Positions 46,461 to 55,357 of a stretch of DNA of 64,000 bases are shown here, piece after piece; position 1 is the stretch's first letter, and each line of letters begins with the position of its first letter. A program made the position numbers and the translations under genes. Location of the stretch: contig SAQL01000013.1 in the NCBI GenBank assembly GCA_004020645.1, positions 62,001 to 126,000 of the forward strand. Direction: 5' to 3'. The stretch is from Mesorhizobium sp. GTDB taxonomy: Bacteria; Pseudomonadota; Alphaproteobacteria; Rhizobiales; Rhizobiaceae. The notes under the pieces were generated by a model that worked only from the letters and a program-made list of their open reading frames with translations, did no database searches and had not been told where the DNA came from.

Positions 46461-46475
46461 TTGAGTCGGCGGATT
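46450..46475. repeat. Perfect 12 bp inverted repeat near the deaminase promoter
   Basis: AATCCGCCGACT-TG-AGTCGGCGGATT: twelve paired bases with only a 2-base centre. It lies at the truncation point of the RES remnant and 42 bp before the deaminase start. It could be a terminator, a regulator site or a scar of the rearrangement that deleted the RES gene. Confidence 0.7.
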
Positions 46476-46517
46476 GTTCGGCACTATGATCAAACGGCAC
46501 TGCCGGAGGATCTGCCG

Positions 46518-47006
46518 ATGCCACAACGCCCCTATGATGAGCGCCTGCTCCGTCAGGCGTTCGAAGTCGCGCGCAGGGCCCGCGATGCTGGCGAACATCC
46601 CTTTGGTTCGCTCCTCGCTGACAAAGACGGCAATGTGTTGCGCGAGCAACTCAACGGTTACAAATCCGGAGGGGGCGACCGCACCGCTCATGCCGAAAGG
46701 CTGCTGGCCTCGTGGGCGGGGATGAATTTCAGTCCCGAAGAGCTGGCCTCTTGCACCCTCTACACTTCGGCCGAACCTTGCGCGATGTGCTCCGGGACAA
46801 TCTATTGGGCGGGCATCGGACGGGTCGTCTTTGGGCAGAGCGAACATGACCTAAAGGGGTTGACGGGTGCACACGTCGAGAACCCCACACTCGACCTGCC
46901 CTGCAGGACCGTCTTCGAAGCTGGGCAGCGTCCGACTGAAGTCGTTGGCCCGCTGCTTGCCGATGAAGCGGCGCAACTCCAGGCCGATTTCTGGAAAGAC
47001 AAGTAG
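46518..47006 (+). CDS. Nucleoside deaminase family protein (cytidine/deoxycytidylate deaminase fold)
   Basis: 162 residues with the zinc deaminase motifs HAERLLASWAG (HAE) and SAEPCAMCSGTIYWAGIGRV (PCXXC). The architecture resembles guanine deaminase/tRNA adenosine deaminase-like CMP/dCMP-zinc-binding proteins, but the LLASWAGMNFSPEEL insert and ESGPLL-like end make the substrate unclear. The ATG at 46518 has GGAGGA 7 bp upstream. A perfect inverted repeat lies 42 bp upstream. Convergent with the dppF-like gene. Confidence 0.85.
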   Translation: MPQRPYDERLLRQAFEVARRARDAGEHPFGSLLADKDGNVLREQLNGYKSGGGDRTAHAERLLASWAGMNFSPEELASCTLYTSAEPCAMCSGTIYWAGIGRVVFGQSEHDLKGLTGAHVENPTLDLPCRTVFEAGQRPTEVVGPLLADEAAQLQADFWKDK

Positions 47007-47038
47007 CTCAATTGGCGCGCGCGGAAAACGAGTGAGTG

Positions 47039-48004
47039 CTAGGTGATGTCGTCGCGAATGCAGGCCCTCAGATGGCCGTCGGACGTTGCACGCAATGGGG
47101 GGACGATTCCGGCGCAAGCATCCAGGGCAACCGGGCAACGGGTTCGGAAAACACACCCGGTTGGCGGATTTGCCGGGCTTGGAATGTCGCCCTTCAGCAC
47201 CTGCCGGCCCTGCTTGGCCAGTGGGTCGAGCGACGGAATGGCCGAAAGCAGCGCGCGCGTATAGGGGTGCTGCGGCCGGGCATAGAGCGCGGCCGCCGGT
47301 GCAACTTCCATGATGCGGCCGAGATAGAGAACGATCACCGTGTCGCAGATATATTCGACGACGGCCAGGTCATGCGAGATGAACAGCATGGTCAGACCGA
47401 GCCGGACCTGCAGATCGCGCAAAAGATTTATGATCTGCGCCTGGATCGAGACATCGAGGGCGGAGACCGGTTCGTCGGCGACGATGAATTCGGGTTCGAG
47501 CGTAAGCGCGCGGGCGATGCCGATGCGCTGACGCTGCCCGCCTGAAAATTCGTGGGCGTAGCGGTCATAGGCATCGACTGGCAGCTCGACCGCAGCAAGT
47601 GCCTTCTCCGCCCTCGCCCGCCGCTCGCGCCTGTTGCCGATGCCCTGAATATCCAGGCCTTCGGTCAGGATCTGCCCAATGGTCATGCGCGGCGACAGAC
47701 TGGCGAACGGATCCTGGAAAATATACTGCATCTTGCGGCGCTGGCGAGCCAGCGGGCCGGCGCTCAGGCTGGTGATATCGACGCCGTCAAATCTTATTTC
47801 GCCGGACGTCGGCTCGATGAGACGCAGCACCGAGCGGCCGATCGTGGTCTTGCCCGACCCGGATTCTCCGACGAGGCCGACCACCTGGCCGCGCAAAACA
47901 TCGAAGGAAATATCTTCCAGCGCCCTGATAACGGGACCGCGCGAGAAAGCCGTTGGCGCAAAAAGCTTGGTCAGGTTCCTGACCGAAAGGAAGGGGGCGT
48001 CCAC
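47039..48004 (-). CDS. ABC transporter ATPase, DppF-like
   Basis: 321 residues, starting with GTG at 48004, 2 bp after the dppD-like stop. Walker A GESGSGKTTI, signature FSGGQRQRIGI, Walker B FIVADEPVSALDV. The C-terminal Cys-containing oligopeptide-transporter extension (TGCVFRTRCPVALDACAGI) is typical of DppF/OppF. Last gene of the second island's transport operon. Confidence 0.94.
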   Translation of the reverse strand: MDAPFLSVRNLTKLFAPTAFSRGPVIRALEDISFDVLRGQVVGLVGESGSGKTTIGRSVLRLIEPTSGEIRFDGVDITSLSAGPLARQRRKMQYIFQDPFASLSPRMTIGQILTEGLDIQGIGNRRERRARAEKALAAVELPVDAYDRYAHEFSGGQRQRIGIARALTLEPEFIVADEPVSALDVSIQAQIINLLRDLQVRLGLTMLFISHDLAVVEYICDTVIVLYLGRIMEVAPAAALYARPQHPYTRALLSAIPSLDPLAKQGRQVLKGDIPSPANPPTGCVFRTRCPVALDACAGIVPPLRATSDGHLRACIRDDIT

Positions 48005-48006
48005 CG

Positions 48007-49016
48007 TCAAAGATCCTCCCAGCGCAAACAACGACTTTGCTGGGTCGACGTCGCCGCCAGCAATGGCGGTACAGCAGTGCGGCAGGCATCGACGGCCATC
48101 GCGCAACGCGGCGCGAAAGAGCAGCCCTTGGGCAGCAAGGCCAGCGACGGGACATTGCCGGCGATGGTCGGAAGTGGCGTTCCTGCTGCCTTCAGCATGG
48201 TGGCCTGGCCGAGCCGCGGCACCGAACGCATCAGCCCGGCTGTGTATGGATGACGCGGACGAGTGAACACCTCGCTCACCGGACCCGATTCCACGATGCG
48301 CCCCCGGCATACATCACCGCGACCCGGTCGGCGATCTCGGCAACGACGCCGAGATTGTGCGTGACGAACAGAATGCCCATGCCGCGTTGCGCCTGCAGCT
48401 CGGCCAGCAGGTCGAGAATCTGGGCCTGGATAGTGACGTCGAGCGCAGTGGTCGGCTCGTCGGCGATCAGCAAGGTCGGATCGCAGGACAATGCCATGGC
48501 GATGGTGGCGCGCTGGCGCATCCCTCCCGACAGCTCATGCGGGTATTGCCGCGCCCGCCGATCGGGATCGGGAATGCCGACCTGAGCCAGCAGTCGCACG
48601 GCATCAGTGGCCGCATCACGATGCGACTTGCCGAGATGGATGCGGATCGGCTCGGCGATCTGTTCGCCGATGGTGTAGACCGGGTTCAGGCTGGTCATCG
48701 GCTCCTGGAACACCATGCCGATGTCGTTGCCGCGCACCTTGCGCAGCGACTCAGGATCGAGGCCAGTCAGTTCGGTGACAGTGCCGTCCCTGCGCCGCAG
48801 CGCGATCGATCCCTCGGCGATGCGCCCGATCTTCTTCGGCAGCAGCCCAATGATCGACAGGCTGGTGACGGATTTGCCCGATCCGGACTCGCCGACCAGC
48901 GCGACCGTCTCGCCAGAACCGATCACCAGATTGACGTCCTGCACGGCGGCGATGTCGCGTCCGGCGATACGGAACACCGCCCGCAGACCGGAAATCGAGA
49001 GGATCGGAGCGTCCAC
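48007..49016 (-). pseudogene. ABC transporter ATPase, DppD-like, interrupted by a frameshift
   Basis: The 5' part (49016 down to about 48306) encodes a normal DppD N-terminus (GESGSGKSVTS, LSGGMRQRATI, LLIADEPTTALDV, ending VAVMYAGG). After a run of five G on the coding strand (complement of 48301-48305) the frame breaks and ends at ASWNRVR. The original C-terminal frame resumes (ESGPVSEVFTRPRHPYTAGL, then the Cys-rich GCSFAPRCAMAVDAC end) to TGA at 48007. The expected sequence is YAGRIVESGP, so two Gs are surplus or one is missing. Both ABC motifs are intact in the first fragment, but the protein loses its oligopeptide-specific tail. A sequencing error in a homopolymer is possible. Confidence 0.85.
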
Positions 49017-49018
49017 GG

Positions 49019-49936
49019 TCAGCGCAGCAACCCGACGTCGCGAAGGATAATTTCGACCTTCGCGGTTTCCTCGTCGTTCAAGCTTCGTTGCGGCCGCGCC
49101 ATGGTGTTGGAGGCGATGATGCCGAGGCTCTTCATCGCGCTTTTGAAGGCGCCGACGCCGGCCGAGCCGGCGCTTGTCCTGCCGAGCGAGATCCAGACGA
49201 TCTCGAACAGCTTCAACAGCCGCTCCTGCTCCAGGCGGGCTTCGGCGTGCTGACCCGCCTGCATCAGGTTCCACAGCCTGACGTAGCCGTGCGGGTCGAC
49301 ATTGGCGAGGCCCGGCACGACACCATGAGCACCCATGGCAAGCACGCTGTCGACCAGGATCTCGGACCCGGTCATGCCGAAGAAACTGGGATCGTTGGCC
49401 ATGTCCTTGAGCACGTAACGCAGATCGCCGTCATCGCCGCTGGAATCCTTGATACCGGCGATAACGCCTTCGCTGGCAAGGCCGACGGTGGTCCTGCGCT
49501 CCAGCTTGACATGGACGCAGACCGGTATGTCGTAGGCGATGATGGGGATGTCGACTGCGTCCTTGATATAGCGGAAATGATCGCCGATCTCGGGCTGGCT
49601 GGTGCGGGTATAGAAGGGCGCTGTGACCACAACCGCGTCGGCGCCGGCCGATCTGGCTGTCAGGGCGTGGTTGATGACACGATCGGTTGTCGGGTCGATG
49701 ACCCCGGCGAAGATCGGAACGCGGCCGTTATTGACCTTGACCGCGTGCTCGATGATGGCCCTGCGGCCGGCCTCGTCATGGAAGACTACTTCGCTGGTCG
49801 AGCCGAGCACGAAGAGCCCGTGGACGCCACCGTCGAGCAGGTTTTCGATCGTCCGGGTGAACGACGGGAAGTCGACACTGAAATCGGAATGGAGCGGGGT
49901 GACGACAGGTGGCACGACGCCGGTAAACAGGGGCAT
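49019..49936 (-). CDS. Dihydrodipicolinate synthase-family aldolase/dehydratase
   Basis: 305-residue NAL/DHDPS superfamily barrel. Tyr135 is in IIAYDIPVCVH and the Schiff-base Lys163 is in IAGIKDSSGDDGD. The active-site loop GLFVLGSTSEVVFHDEAGRR differs from both DHDPS and KDGDH. It likely cleaves or dehydrates a keto-sugar acid taken up by the adjacent ABC importer. The ATG at 49936 starts MPLFTGVVPPVVTPLH. It lies between the permease and the dppD-like gene, unlike lysine-biosynthetic dapA. Confidence 0.9.
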   Translation of the reverse strand: MPLFTGVVPPVVTPLHSDFSVDFPSFTRTIENLLDGGVHGLFVLGSTSEVVFHDEAGRRAIIEHAVKVNNGRVPIFAGVIDPTTDRVINHALTARSAGADAVVVTAPFYTRTSQPEIGDHFRYIKDAVDIPIIAYDIPVCVHVKLERRTTVGLASEGVIAGIKDSSGDDGDLRYVLKDMANDPSFFGMTGSEILVDSVLAMGAHGVVPGLANVDPHGYVRLWNLMQAGQHAEARLEQERLLKLFEIVWISLGRTSAGSAGVGAFKSAMKSLGIIASNTMARPQRSLNDEETAKVEIILRDVGLLR

Positions 49937-49955
49937 TTTTGAAAAAACCTTCAGG

Positions 49956-50861
49956 TCAGTTGAGATCGGAACGAGGGTCGAATGCATCGCGCAGGCCATC
50001 GCCGATGAAGTTGATGGCCAGGACGGTGAGCACGAGCACGGCGCCGGGAAACATCCATTGCCAAGGATATTGCTCGAGCACCACGGTGGAGCGGGCGAGA
50101 TTGAGCATGTTGCCCCAGCTGGCTTCGGGCGGCGCGATGCCGAGGCCGAGGAAGGAGAGACCGGCTTCGAGTAGAATGGCGTTGGCGATCTGCAGCGTGG
50201 CGTAGACGACAAGAATGTCGATGCAGTTCGGCAGGCCGTGACGGAGCAGGAGATGCGGCAGCCCCGCCCCCATGCCACGGGCGGCGACGACGAAGTCACG
50301 CTCGCGCAGCTCGAGCAGCCGCGCGCGCACCATGCGCGACAGCACCGGCCAGGAGAGCAGCGAGATCACCAGGATGGTCGGCGCAATGCCGGTGCCGGCG
50401 ATCGAGGCGAGCACGAGCAGGAAGATCACCGGCGGCAGCGTCATTGCGAGATCGACGAAGCGCATCACCGTGGCGTCGACAAGACGCCCGCCGAAGCCGG
50501 CGACGGCGCCGACCAGGAAGCCGATGACGATCGATATGGCGATCGAGCAGACGGCGACCAGCAACGAGATCCGCCCGCCTTGCATCAGCCGGGCCATGAC
50601 GTCGCGGCCGACGCCGTCGCTGCCTAGCCAATGAATGGCGGACGGTCCCTTGTTGATCGCCCTGAGATCGATGGCGTTGGGGCTGAACGGCCACCATAGA
50701 GGATAGGTCGAAACCGCCAGCAGGATGGGGATGACGATAAGCAGACCGGCGCGCGCCGCACGATTTTCAAAGAACCGGTCGAGCGCGCGGCGGAGCGGTC
50801 CTCTGGTTTGCGGCACGGCTATCGGATCGACTGTCGGATCTGGCGCGGTGATTGTCATCAC
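49956..50861 (-). CDS. ABC transporter permease, DppC-like
   Basis: 301 residues, with the N-terminal cytoplasmic region up to LRRALDRFFENRAARAGLLI and a membrane domain ending LSFLGLGIAPPEASWGNML; EAA loop FVVAARGMGAGLPHLLLRHG. Overlaps the DppB-like gene stop by 4 bp. Its partner permease and SBP are immediately upstream in the operon. Confidence 0.94.
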   Translation of the reverse strand: MMTITAPDPTVDPIAVPQTRGPLRRALDRFFENRAARAGLLIVIPILLAVSTYPLWWPFSPNAIDLRAINKGPSAIHWLGSDGVGRDVMARLMQGGRISLLVAVCSIAISIVIGFLVGAVAGFGGRLVDATVMRFVDLAMTLPPVIFLLVLASIAGTGIAPTILVISLLSWPVLSRMVRARLLELRERDFVVAARGMGAGLPHLLLRHGLPNCIDILVVYATLQIANAILLEAGLSFLGLGIAPPEASWGNMLNLARSTVVLEQYPWQWMFPGAVLVLTVLAINFIGDGLRDAFDPRSDLN

Positions 50862-51817
50862 GACACCTGAATGCGCGGGTCGACGACCGCATAGACGATA
50901 TCGGTCAGGAGATTGACCAGAATGACGCAGATGCCGATTACCAGGGTGGCGCCCATGATCACCGGGTAATCCCTTGTGCCGACGGCGTTGACCAGCAGCA
51001 GGCCCATGCCCGGCCAGTTGAACACGCTTTCGAGGAAGATGGCGCCGCCGATGGCGATGCCGACCGTCGAGCCGATCAGGGTGATAACAGGCAAAAGCGC
51101 ATTGCGGGTCGCGTGCTTGATGATCACCCAGAATTCGCGCACTCCCTTGGCACGCGCGGTCCGCACATAGTCCTGGTTGAGCACTTCCAGGAGGGACGCG
51201 CGCATGTAGCGCATGATCAGCGCGGCGTGTCCAATGGACAGCAGGCAGGCGGGCAGGACGAGGTGCGCGAGCACGTCCGATACGGAAAAGGGTGCGCCGG
51301 CGGTCTGCATGCCGCCTGAAGGCGCCCAGCGGAGCAGCACCGAGAAAAAGTACAGCCCGAGAAGTGCCGTCAGAAAAGCCGGGCTGGAGATGCCGACGAA
51401 GGAAACCACCGACAGCGCGATGTCGGGCAGCGCGTTACGTCGGATGGCGCTGAAGATGCCGGCGGAAATGCCGAGCACGATGGCGATGGCCAGGCCGGTG
51501 CCCATCAACAGCGCGGTTGGGCCGATGCGCTCCATGACCAGCGGCAGCACGGCAACGCCGCCGCGCTGGATCGAATAGCCGAAGTCGCCGCCGAGCGCAG
51601 CGCGAAGCCAGGCGAGATATTGCACGGGAAGCGGCTGGTCGAGCCCAAGCCGGTTACGCAGGACTTCGAGGTCGGAAGCAGACATCGGGCTGGTCGGATT
51701 GATATAGGCGTCGATCGGATCGCCGGGCGCCAGCCGCAGAAGGATGAAGATGAGGACGCTCAGGGCGACCAGCATCAACAGTCCTGTAGCGCTGCGGCGG
51801 GCAATGAAACTCAGCAT
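50858..51817 (-). CDS. ABC transporter permease, DppB-like
   Basis: 319 residues. The first helix is MLSFIARRSATGLLMLVALS, and the EAA loop region is YVRTARAKGVREFWVIIKHA; VFNWPGMGLLLVNAVGTRDY ends the domain. The start at 51817 is preferred because upstream codons (to 51997) encode a His/Arg-rich stretch of non-coding character. Confidence 0.94.
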   Translation of the reverse strand: MLSFIARRSATGLLMLVALSVLIFILLRLAPGDPIDAYINPTSPMSASDLEVLRNRLGLDQPLPVQYLAWLRAALGGDFGYSIQRGGVAVLPLVMERIGPTALLMGTGLAIAIVLGISAGIFSAIRRNALPDIALSVVSFVGISSPAFLTALLGLYFFSVLLRWAPSGGMQTAGAPFSVSDVLAHLVLPACLLSIGHAALIMRYMRASLLEVLNQDYVRTARAKGVREFWVIIKHATRNALLPVITLIGSTVGIAIGGAIFLESVFNWPGMGLLLVNAVGTRDYPVIMGATLVIGICVILVNLLTDIVYAVVDPRIQVS

Positions 51818-51899
51818 TGGCTGTCCGTGGTGATGGTGAGCGGGGCCGGCATCGTGCCGGCCCGTTTCATTGGCGGGCCGGAGTGGCCCGCCTGCCGTT

Positions 51900-53486
51900 T
51901 TACTGGATATCCCAGCGTTCCGGGTGAGCCGCATAAGGACCGCCGGCCGGCGCCGGCGTCCAGACAAAGTCACGCAGCTTGTTGGAGGCGACGCCATAGC
52001 GGTTGGCCACCCATAAGGTCGCCCAGGGCAGATCCTTGTTCATCACCTTGCAGACTTCCTGCCAGGACTGATCGATCTTGGCCGGATCGGTCTGGCCGAG
52101 CGCGGCGTCCAATGCAGCGCTGAGATCGTCGAACTCGATGCGCATGGTGTTGAAGCCTGCCGGCGGAATCTGGGACTTGTTGAGACCCGGGCTGATGCCA
52201 GCCGGATTCGGGCCGTTCTGCAGGCCGGCATAGACCATCGCAAACGCGTTCCAGTCCGGCGTGCCTTCCTTGTAGACGATGCCGTTATAAGTCGGCGTAT
52301 CGACGACGCGCGGCACCACATTGATCCCGACCTCGGCCAGCATCGACTGGATGGCAGCCATCACATTGGCCGCTTGCGGCGAGCCGTAATAGGTCAGCAA
52401 GGTGATCGGCTTGTCGCCGTTGATCTTGTCCCAGCCAGCCTCGGCAAGCAGAGCCTTGGCCTTTGTCGGATCATAGGCATAGGGTTCGAGGCCTTCGGGA
52501 AGCAGGTGCGGCGCGACGTAGCCGCAATTGGCCGGTTTGGCCGCCCCGCCATAGAGGCTCTCGATGATGGCATTGCGATCGATCGCGTACATGATCGCCT
52601 GGCGGACGCGAACATCCCTAAACAGCTCGACCTTCTGGTTGAGGCCGATGTAGTTGACCACATAGGAGGCGCCCTCGATCACCTTGAAATTGCTGTCGCT
52701 CTTGAAGGATACCGCATCGTCGGGCTCGACATAGGTGAACCGGATTTCTCCAGCGCGCAGCGCGGCAACGGCCGCCGCCGGGCTTTCGAAATACCTGTTG
52801 ATGAGCACGTCGACCTTCGGCTTGCCGCCGCGATAGTCGTCATCCGCGGCCAGTTCGACATATTGATCGCTGACATAGCGCTTGAACTTGAAGGGGCCGG
52901 TGCCGACCGGAGTGGTGGACCACCAGGTGCTTGTGGCCAGCGTTTCCGGCGGCATCGCGGCCAGGGCATGCTCCGGCAGGATCATCACCTGCGAGAGAAT
53001 CGACAGGAAGGAGCCGTTGGGCTTCGACAATTTGACGACCACGGTGCGATCGTCCGGCGCGTCGACCGACGCGATGTCGCCGAGGCGCGCGGCAAACAAA
53101 CTGCCGGAGGCTTTGTTCCTGGCGAGCTCAAGCGTGAACTTGACGTCCTTGGATGTGAACGGCTTGCCGTCGTGCCAGCTCTCCTGGGCAAGGTTGAACG
53201 TATAGGTCAGCTTGTCGTCGCTGACCTTGTAGTCCTTGGCCAGATCGCCTTCGAGTTCGGTCAGATCGGCGTTGTAGATGACCAGCGGTTCAAAATAGGT
53301 GCTGAGCCAGGTAAAGCCGCCGGTCGCGGCCAGCGGATTGAAGTTCTTGGGAAAGCCGCCGGGCCCGACGTCGAAGCCCCCTGTGATGGTCTTGGCGTCC
53401 TGTGCCTGGACGCTGGTAGCCAGGCCGATGCTGCCGAGCAGCAGTCCGGTAACGGCCAGATGACGAGCGATGGTCTTGATGCGCAT
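51900..53486 (-). CDS. Peptide/opine-type ABC transporter, substrate-binding protein
   Basis: 528-residue SBP family 5. The signal peptide (TGLLLGSIGLATSVQAQ) is cleaved after AQA. Mature features include LVIYNADLTELEGDLAKDYK and VRVRQAIMYAIDRNAIIESL. It lies 41 bp after the GntR regulator stop on the same strand, so the regulator and the transporter form one operon. The ligand is likely a sugar-acid derivative given the aldolase and dehydrogenase genes, but this is inference. Confidence 0.93.
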   Translation of the reverse strand: MRIKTIARHLAVTGLLLGSIGLATSVQAQDAKTITGGFDVGPGGFPKNFNPLAATGGFTWLSTYFEPLVIYNADLTELEGDLAKDYKVSDDKLTYTFNLAQESWHDGKPFTSKDVKFTLELARNKASGSLFAARLGDIASVDAPDDRTVVVKLSKPNGSFLSILSQVMILPEHALAAMPPETLATSTWWSTTPVGTGPFKFKRYVSDQYVELAADDDYRGGKPKVDVLINRYFESPAAAVAALRAGEIRFTYVEPDDAVSFKSDSNFKVIEGASYVVNYIGLNQKVELFRDVRVRQAIMYAIDRNAIIESLYGGAAKPANCGYVAPHLLPEGLEPYAYDPTKAKALLAEAGWDKINGDKPITLLTYYGSPQAANVMAAIQSMLAEVGINVVPRVVDTPTYNGIVYKEGTPDWNAFAMVYAGLQNGPNPAGISPGLNKSQIPPAGFNTMRIEFDDLSAALDAALGQTDPAKIDQSWQEVCKVMNKDLPWATLWVANRYGVASNKLRDFVWTPAPAGGPYAAHPERWDIQ

Positions 53487-53527
53487 GGTATTCCTCCCTT
53501 GGCATTGTCAGATAGTCCGGCGTTGGG

Positions 53528-54277
53528 TCAGGTAATCCGGTTTTTGGCGATGACTTGCTGAATACCCCTGTAGTGGTCGTCAAGGCGCTCGCGCGCCCGG
53601 TCGACGTCCTTGGCGGCGACGGCCTCGACGATCTCGTGATGGTCGCGCCACGTCGCCAGCGGTGTCGGATTGTCGAGGCTGGTGAAGTTCGAGGCCTTGT
53701 TGAACGCCACCCAGAAGATGTCGATCAGCGCACTCAGCATGTGATTGTTCTGGCAGCGGAACAGCAGCTGGTGGAACTGCTGGTCCTCTTCGGCAAAGCT
53801 CTCCTGGCGCTCGGCGCGCCGCCGCATGCTTTCGGTCAGCTGGCGCAGCGCGGCGATATCTTCGGCGCTGATCATCTCGATGGTCTTGGCGATCAGGCCG
53901 GTTTCAAGGACGCGGCGGATCTCGCGCAGCTCCTCGACGTCGCGCAACGAGTCCTGCAGGCCATATGCCAAATTGTCCAGCAAGGGCTTGAACGAGAATT
54001 CTTTGACGAACACACCGATGCCGCGACGCGTCTCCAGAATGCCGATCGACTCCAGCGCCTTGATCGCTTCGCGCACCGAGTTGCGGCCGACGCCGAGCCG
54101 CTGCGCCAGGAAGATCTCCGGAGGCAAGGGGTCCCCTGCCTTGAGCTTGTTGCTCTGGATATATTTCCTGAGGCTCTCCTGCACGCTGACGTGAAGCAGC
54201 GGCGGTCGGGTCAGCGGTTCGATCGATTTTTGTTCCGAGATCAAGTTGGTCTCCGAGATCGATTTGGGTTCCGGCAT
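53528..54277 (-). CDS. GntR-family regulator, FadR subfamily
   Basis: 249 residues. The wHTH includes AGDPLPPEIFLAQRLGVGRN and SVREAIKALESIGILETRRG; the C-terminal FCD domain contains QFHQLLFRCQNNHMLSALID and the acidic/His pattern WRDHHEIVEAVAAKDVDRAR. The ATG at 54277 has GGAG 5 bp upstream. It is the first gene of the transport operon and faces the two dehydrogenase genes across a 20 bp palindrome, the obvious operator for both directions. Confidence 0.93.
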   Translation of the reverse strand: MPEPKSISETNLISEQKSIEPLTRPPLLHVSVQESLRKYIQSNKLKAGDPLPPEIFLAQRLGVGRNSVREAIKALESIGILETRRGIGVFVKEFSFKPLLDNLAYGLQDSLRDVEELREIRRVLETGLIAKTIEMISAEDIAALRQLTESMRRRAERQESFAEEDQQFHQLLFRCQNNHMLSALIDIFWVAFNKASNFTSLDNPTPLATWRDHHEIVEAVAAKDVDRARERLDDHYRGIQQVIAKNRIT

Positions 54278-54349
54278 TTTGCTCCCAGAGCCGCTGCAAG
54301 TGCGCCCGATGGCGCGTCGCAAAAGCGGTCGATGCTTGTAGCATAGCGA

Positions 54350-54369
54350 CTTGTAGGATATCCTGCAAG
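54350..54369. promoter_or_regulatory. GntR operator between the two operons of island 2
   Basis: CTTGTAGGATATCCTGCAAG is a 20 bp palindrome with one mismatched pair (T/C), lying 72 bp before the GntR start and 16 bp before the dehydrogenase start. A second CTTGTAG half lies near 54336. Such dyads are typical FadR-subfamily operators. Confidence 0.75.
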
Positions 54370-54385
54370 CGAGAGGGATCGCTGA

Positions 54386-55357
54386 ATGAAGATAGTTCTG
54401 GCCGGCTCAAGCCATTGGCACGCCGAAATTCATCTCGACGCCGCAAAGTCTTGTGGCGCCGAAATTGCCGACATCTGGGATGAGGACGCGGAGCATGCGC
54501 GCGCCTTCGCGGCGCGCCATCATTTGCCGTTCATCACCGAATTTGCGAAAATCCTCTCCAACCCGCCGGACGTGATCCTGCTGATGGGACATCCTTCGAC
54601 GGTGCCGGCGCTGGCGAGTGCCGTCATCGAAGCCGGCATACCGCTGATCCTGGAAAAGCCGGCGGCGAGCAGCACCGCAGCGTTGGCCGCGCTGCGCGAC
54701 TTGGCGAGGCAGCACAAGGCGTTTGTCAGCGTTCCCCTGCCCAACCGTTTTGGGCCGGCCGTCACTGCCTTTGAACGGCTGCGCAGCCAAGGCCGCGCTG
54801 GTGCGGTTGCGCATTGCCAGTTCCGGCTGGTCAACGGCCCGCCGCAGCGCTACGCGGCCGAAGGCGTTGCCTGGGTCGTGGATCCGGCGATCGGCGGCGG
54901 CGGCGCGCTGAGGAACCTAGGCATACACGGCGTCGACGCCGCGCTCGGTCTGGCAACCGGCGGGCTTGGACTGAAAGCCGTTTCGATCGAGAACCGCATT
55001 CACCGCGCCCTGGTCGAGGATCATGCGCTGCTTATGCTGCAAGACGCTGCCGGAGCGTTGTTCGTCGTCGAGGCGGGATACACTTTCGCGTCGATGCGCC
55101 CCGGCGGCGATTTCGAGTGGCGCATCGTCAGCGAGAATGCGACCCTCATCGACTATGGCGACCGCGCCATCTGTGCGACGCTCGACGATGGCGCTATCGT
55201 CGACTTGCCGATCGAATTGCCGGCGACGCGCTACCGCCTGTGCATGAGCGACACGCTCGACCGGCTGGCTCGAAAAGTGCCGCCGGCGACTTCGATCGAT
55301 GACTATGTTGCGGCGATGTCGCTGATCGACACCGCATATGAAAAGGCAGGACGATGA
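54386..55357 (+). CDS. Gfo/Idh/MocA-family dehydrogenase (first of a pair)
   Basis: 323 residues. Rossmann N-terminus MKIVLAGSSHWHAEIHLDAA; the consensus Lys-Pro is in LILEKPAASSTAA. The nucleotide loop (VLAGSSHWH) lacks the standard GxGxxG, so coenzyme use may be unusual. Enzymes of this family oxidise or reduce sugars, inositols and sugar acids. The stop overlaps the next start (ATGA); the first gene of a three-gene operon. Confidence 0.88.
   Translation: MKIVLAGSSHWHAEIHLDAAKSCGAEIADIWDEDAEHARAFAARHHLPFITEFAKILSNPPDVILLMGHPSTVPALASAVIEAGIPLILEKPAASSTAALAALRDLARQHKAFVSVPLPNRFGPAVTAFERLRSQGRAGAVAHCQFRLVNGPPQRYAAEGVAWVVDPAIGGGGALRNLGIHGVDAALGLATGGLGLKAVSIENRIHRALVEDHALLMLQDAAGALFVVEAGYTFASMRPGGDFEWRIVSENATLIDYGDRAICATLDDGAIVDLPIELPATRYRLCMSDTLDRLARKVPPATSIDDYVAAMSLIDTAYEKAGR

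Noticed and set aside
48296..48310. Programmed ribosomal frameshift in dppD
   Set aside because: A G-run alone lacks a slippery heptamer, stimulatory structure or stop-codon context; mutation or sequencing error is simpler.
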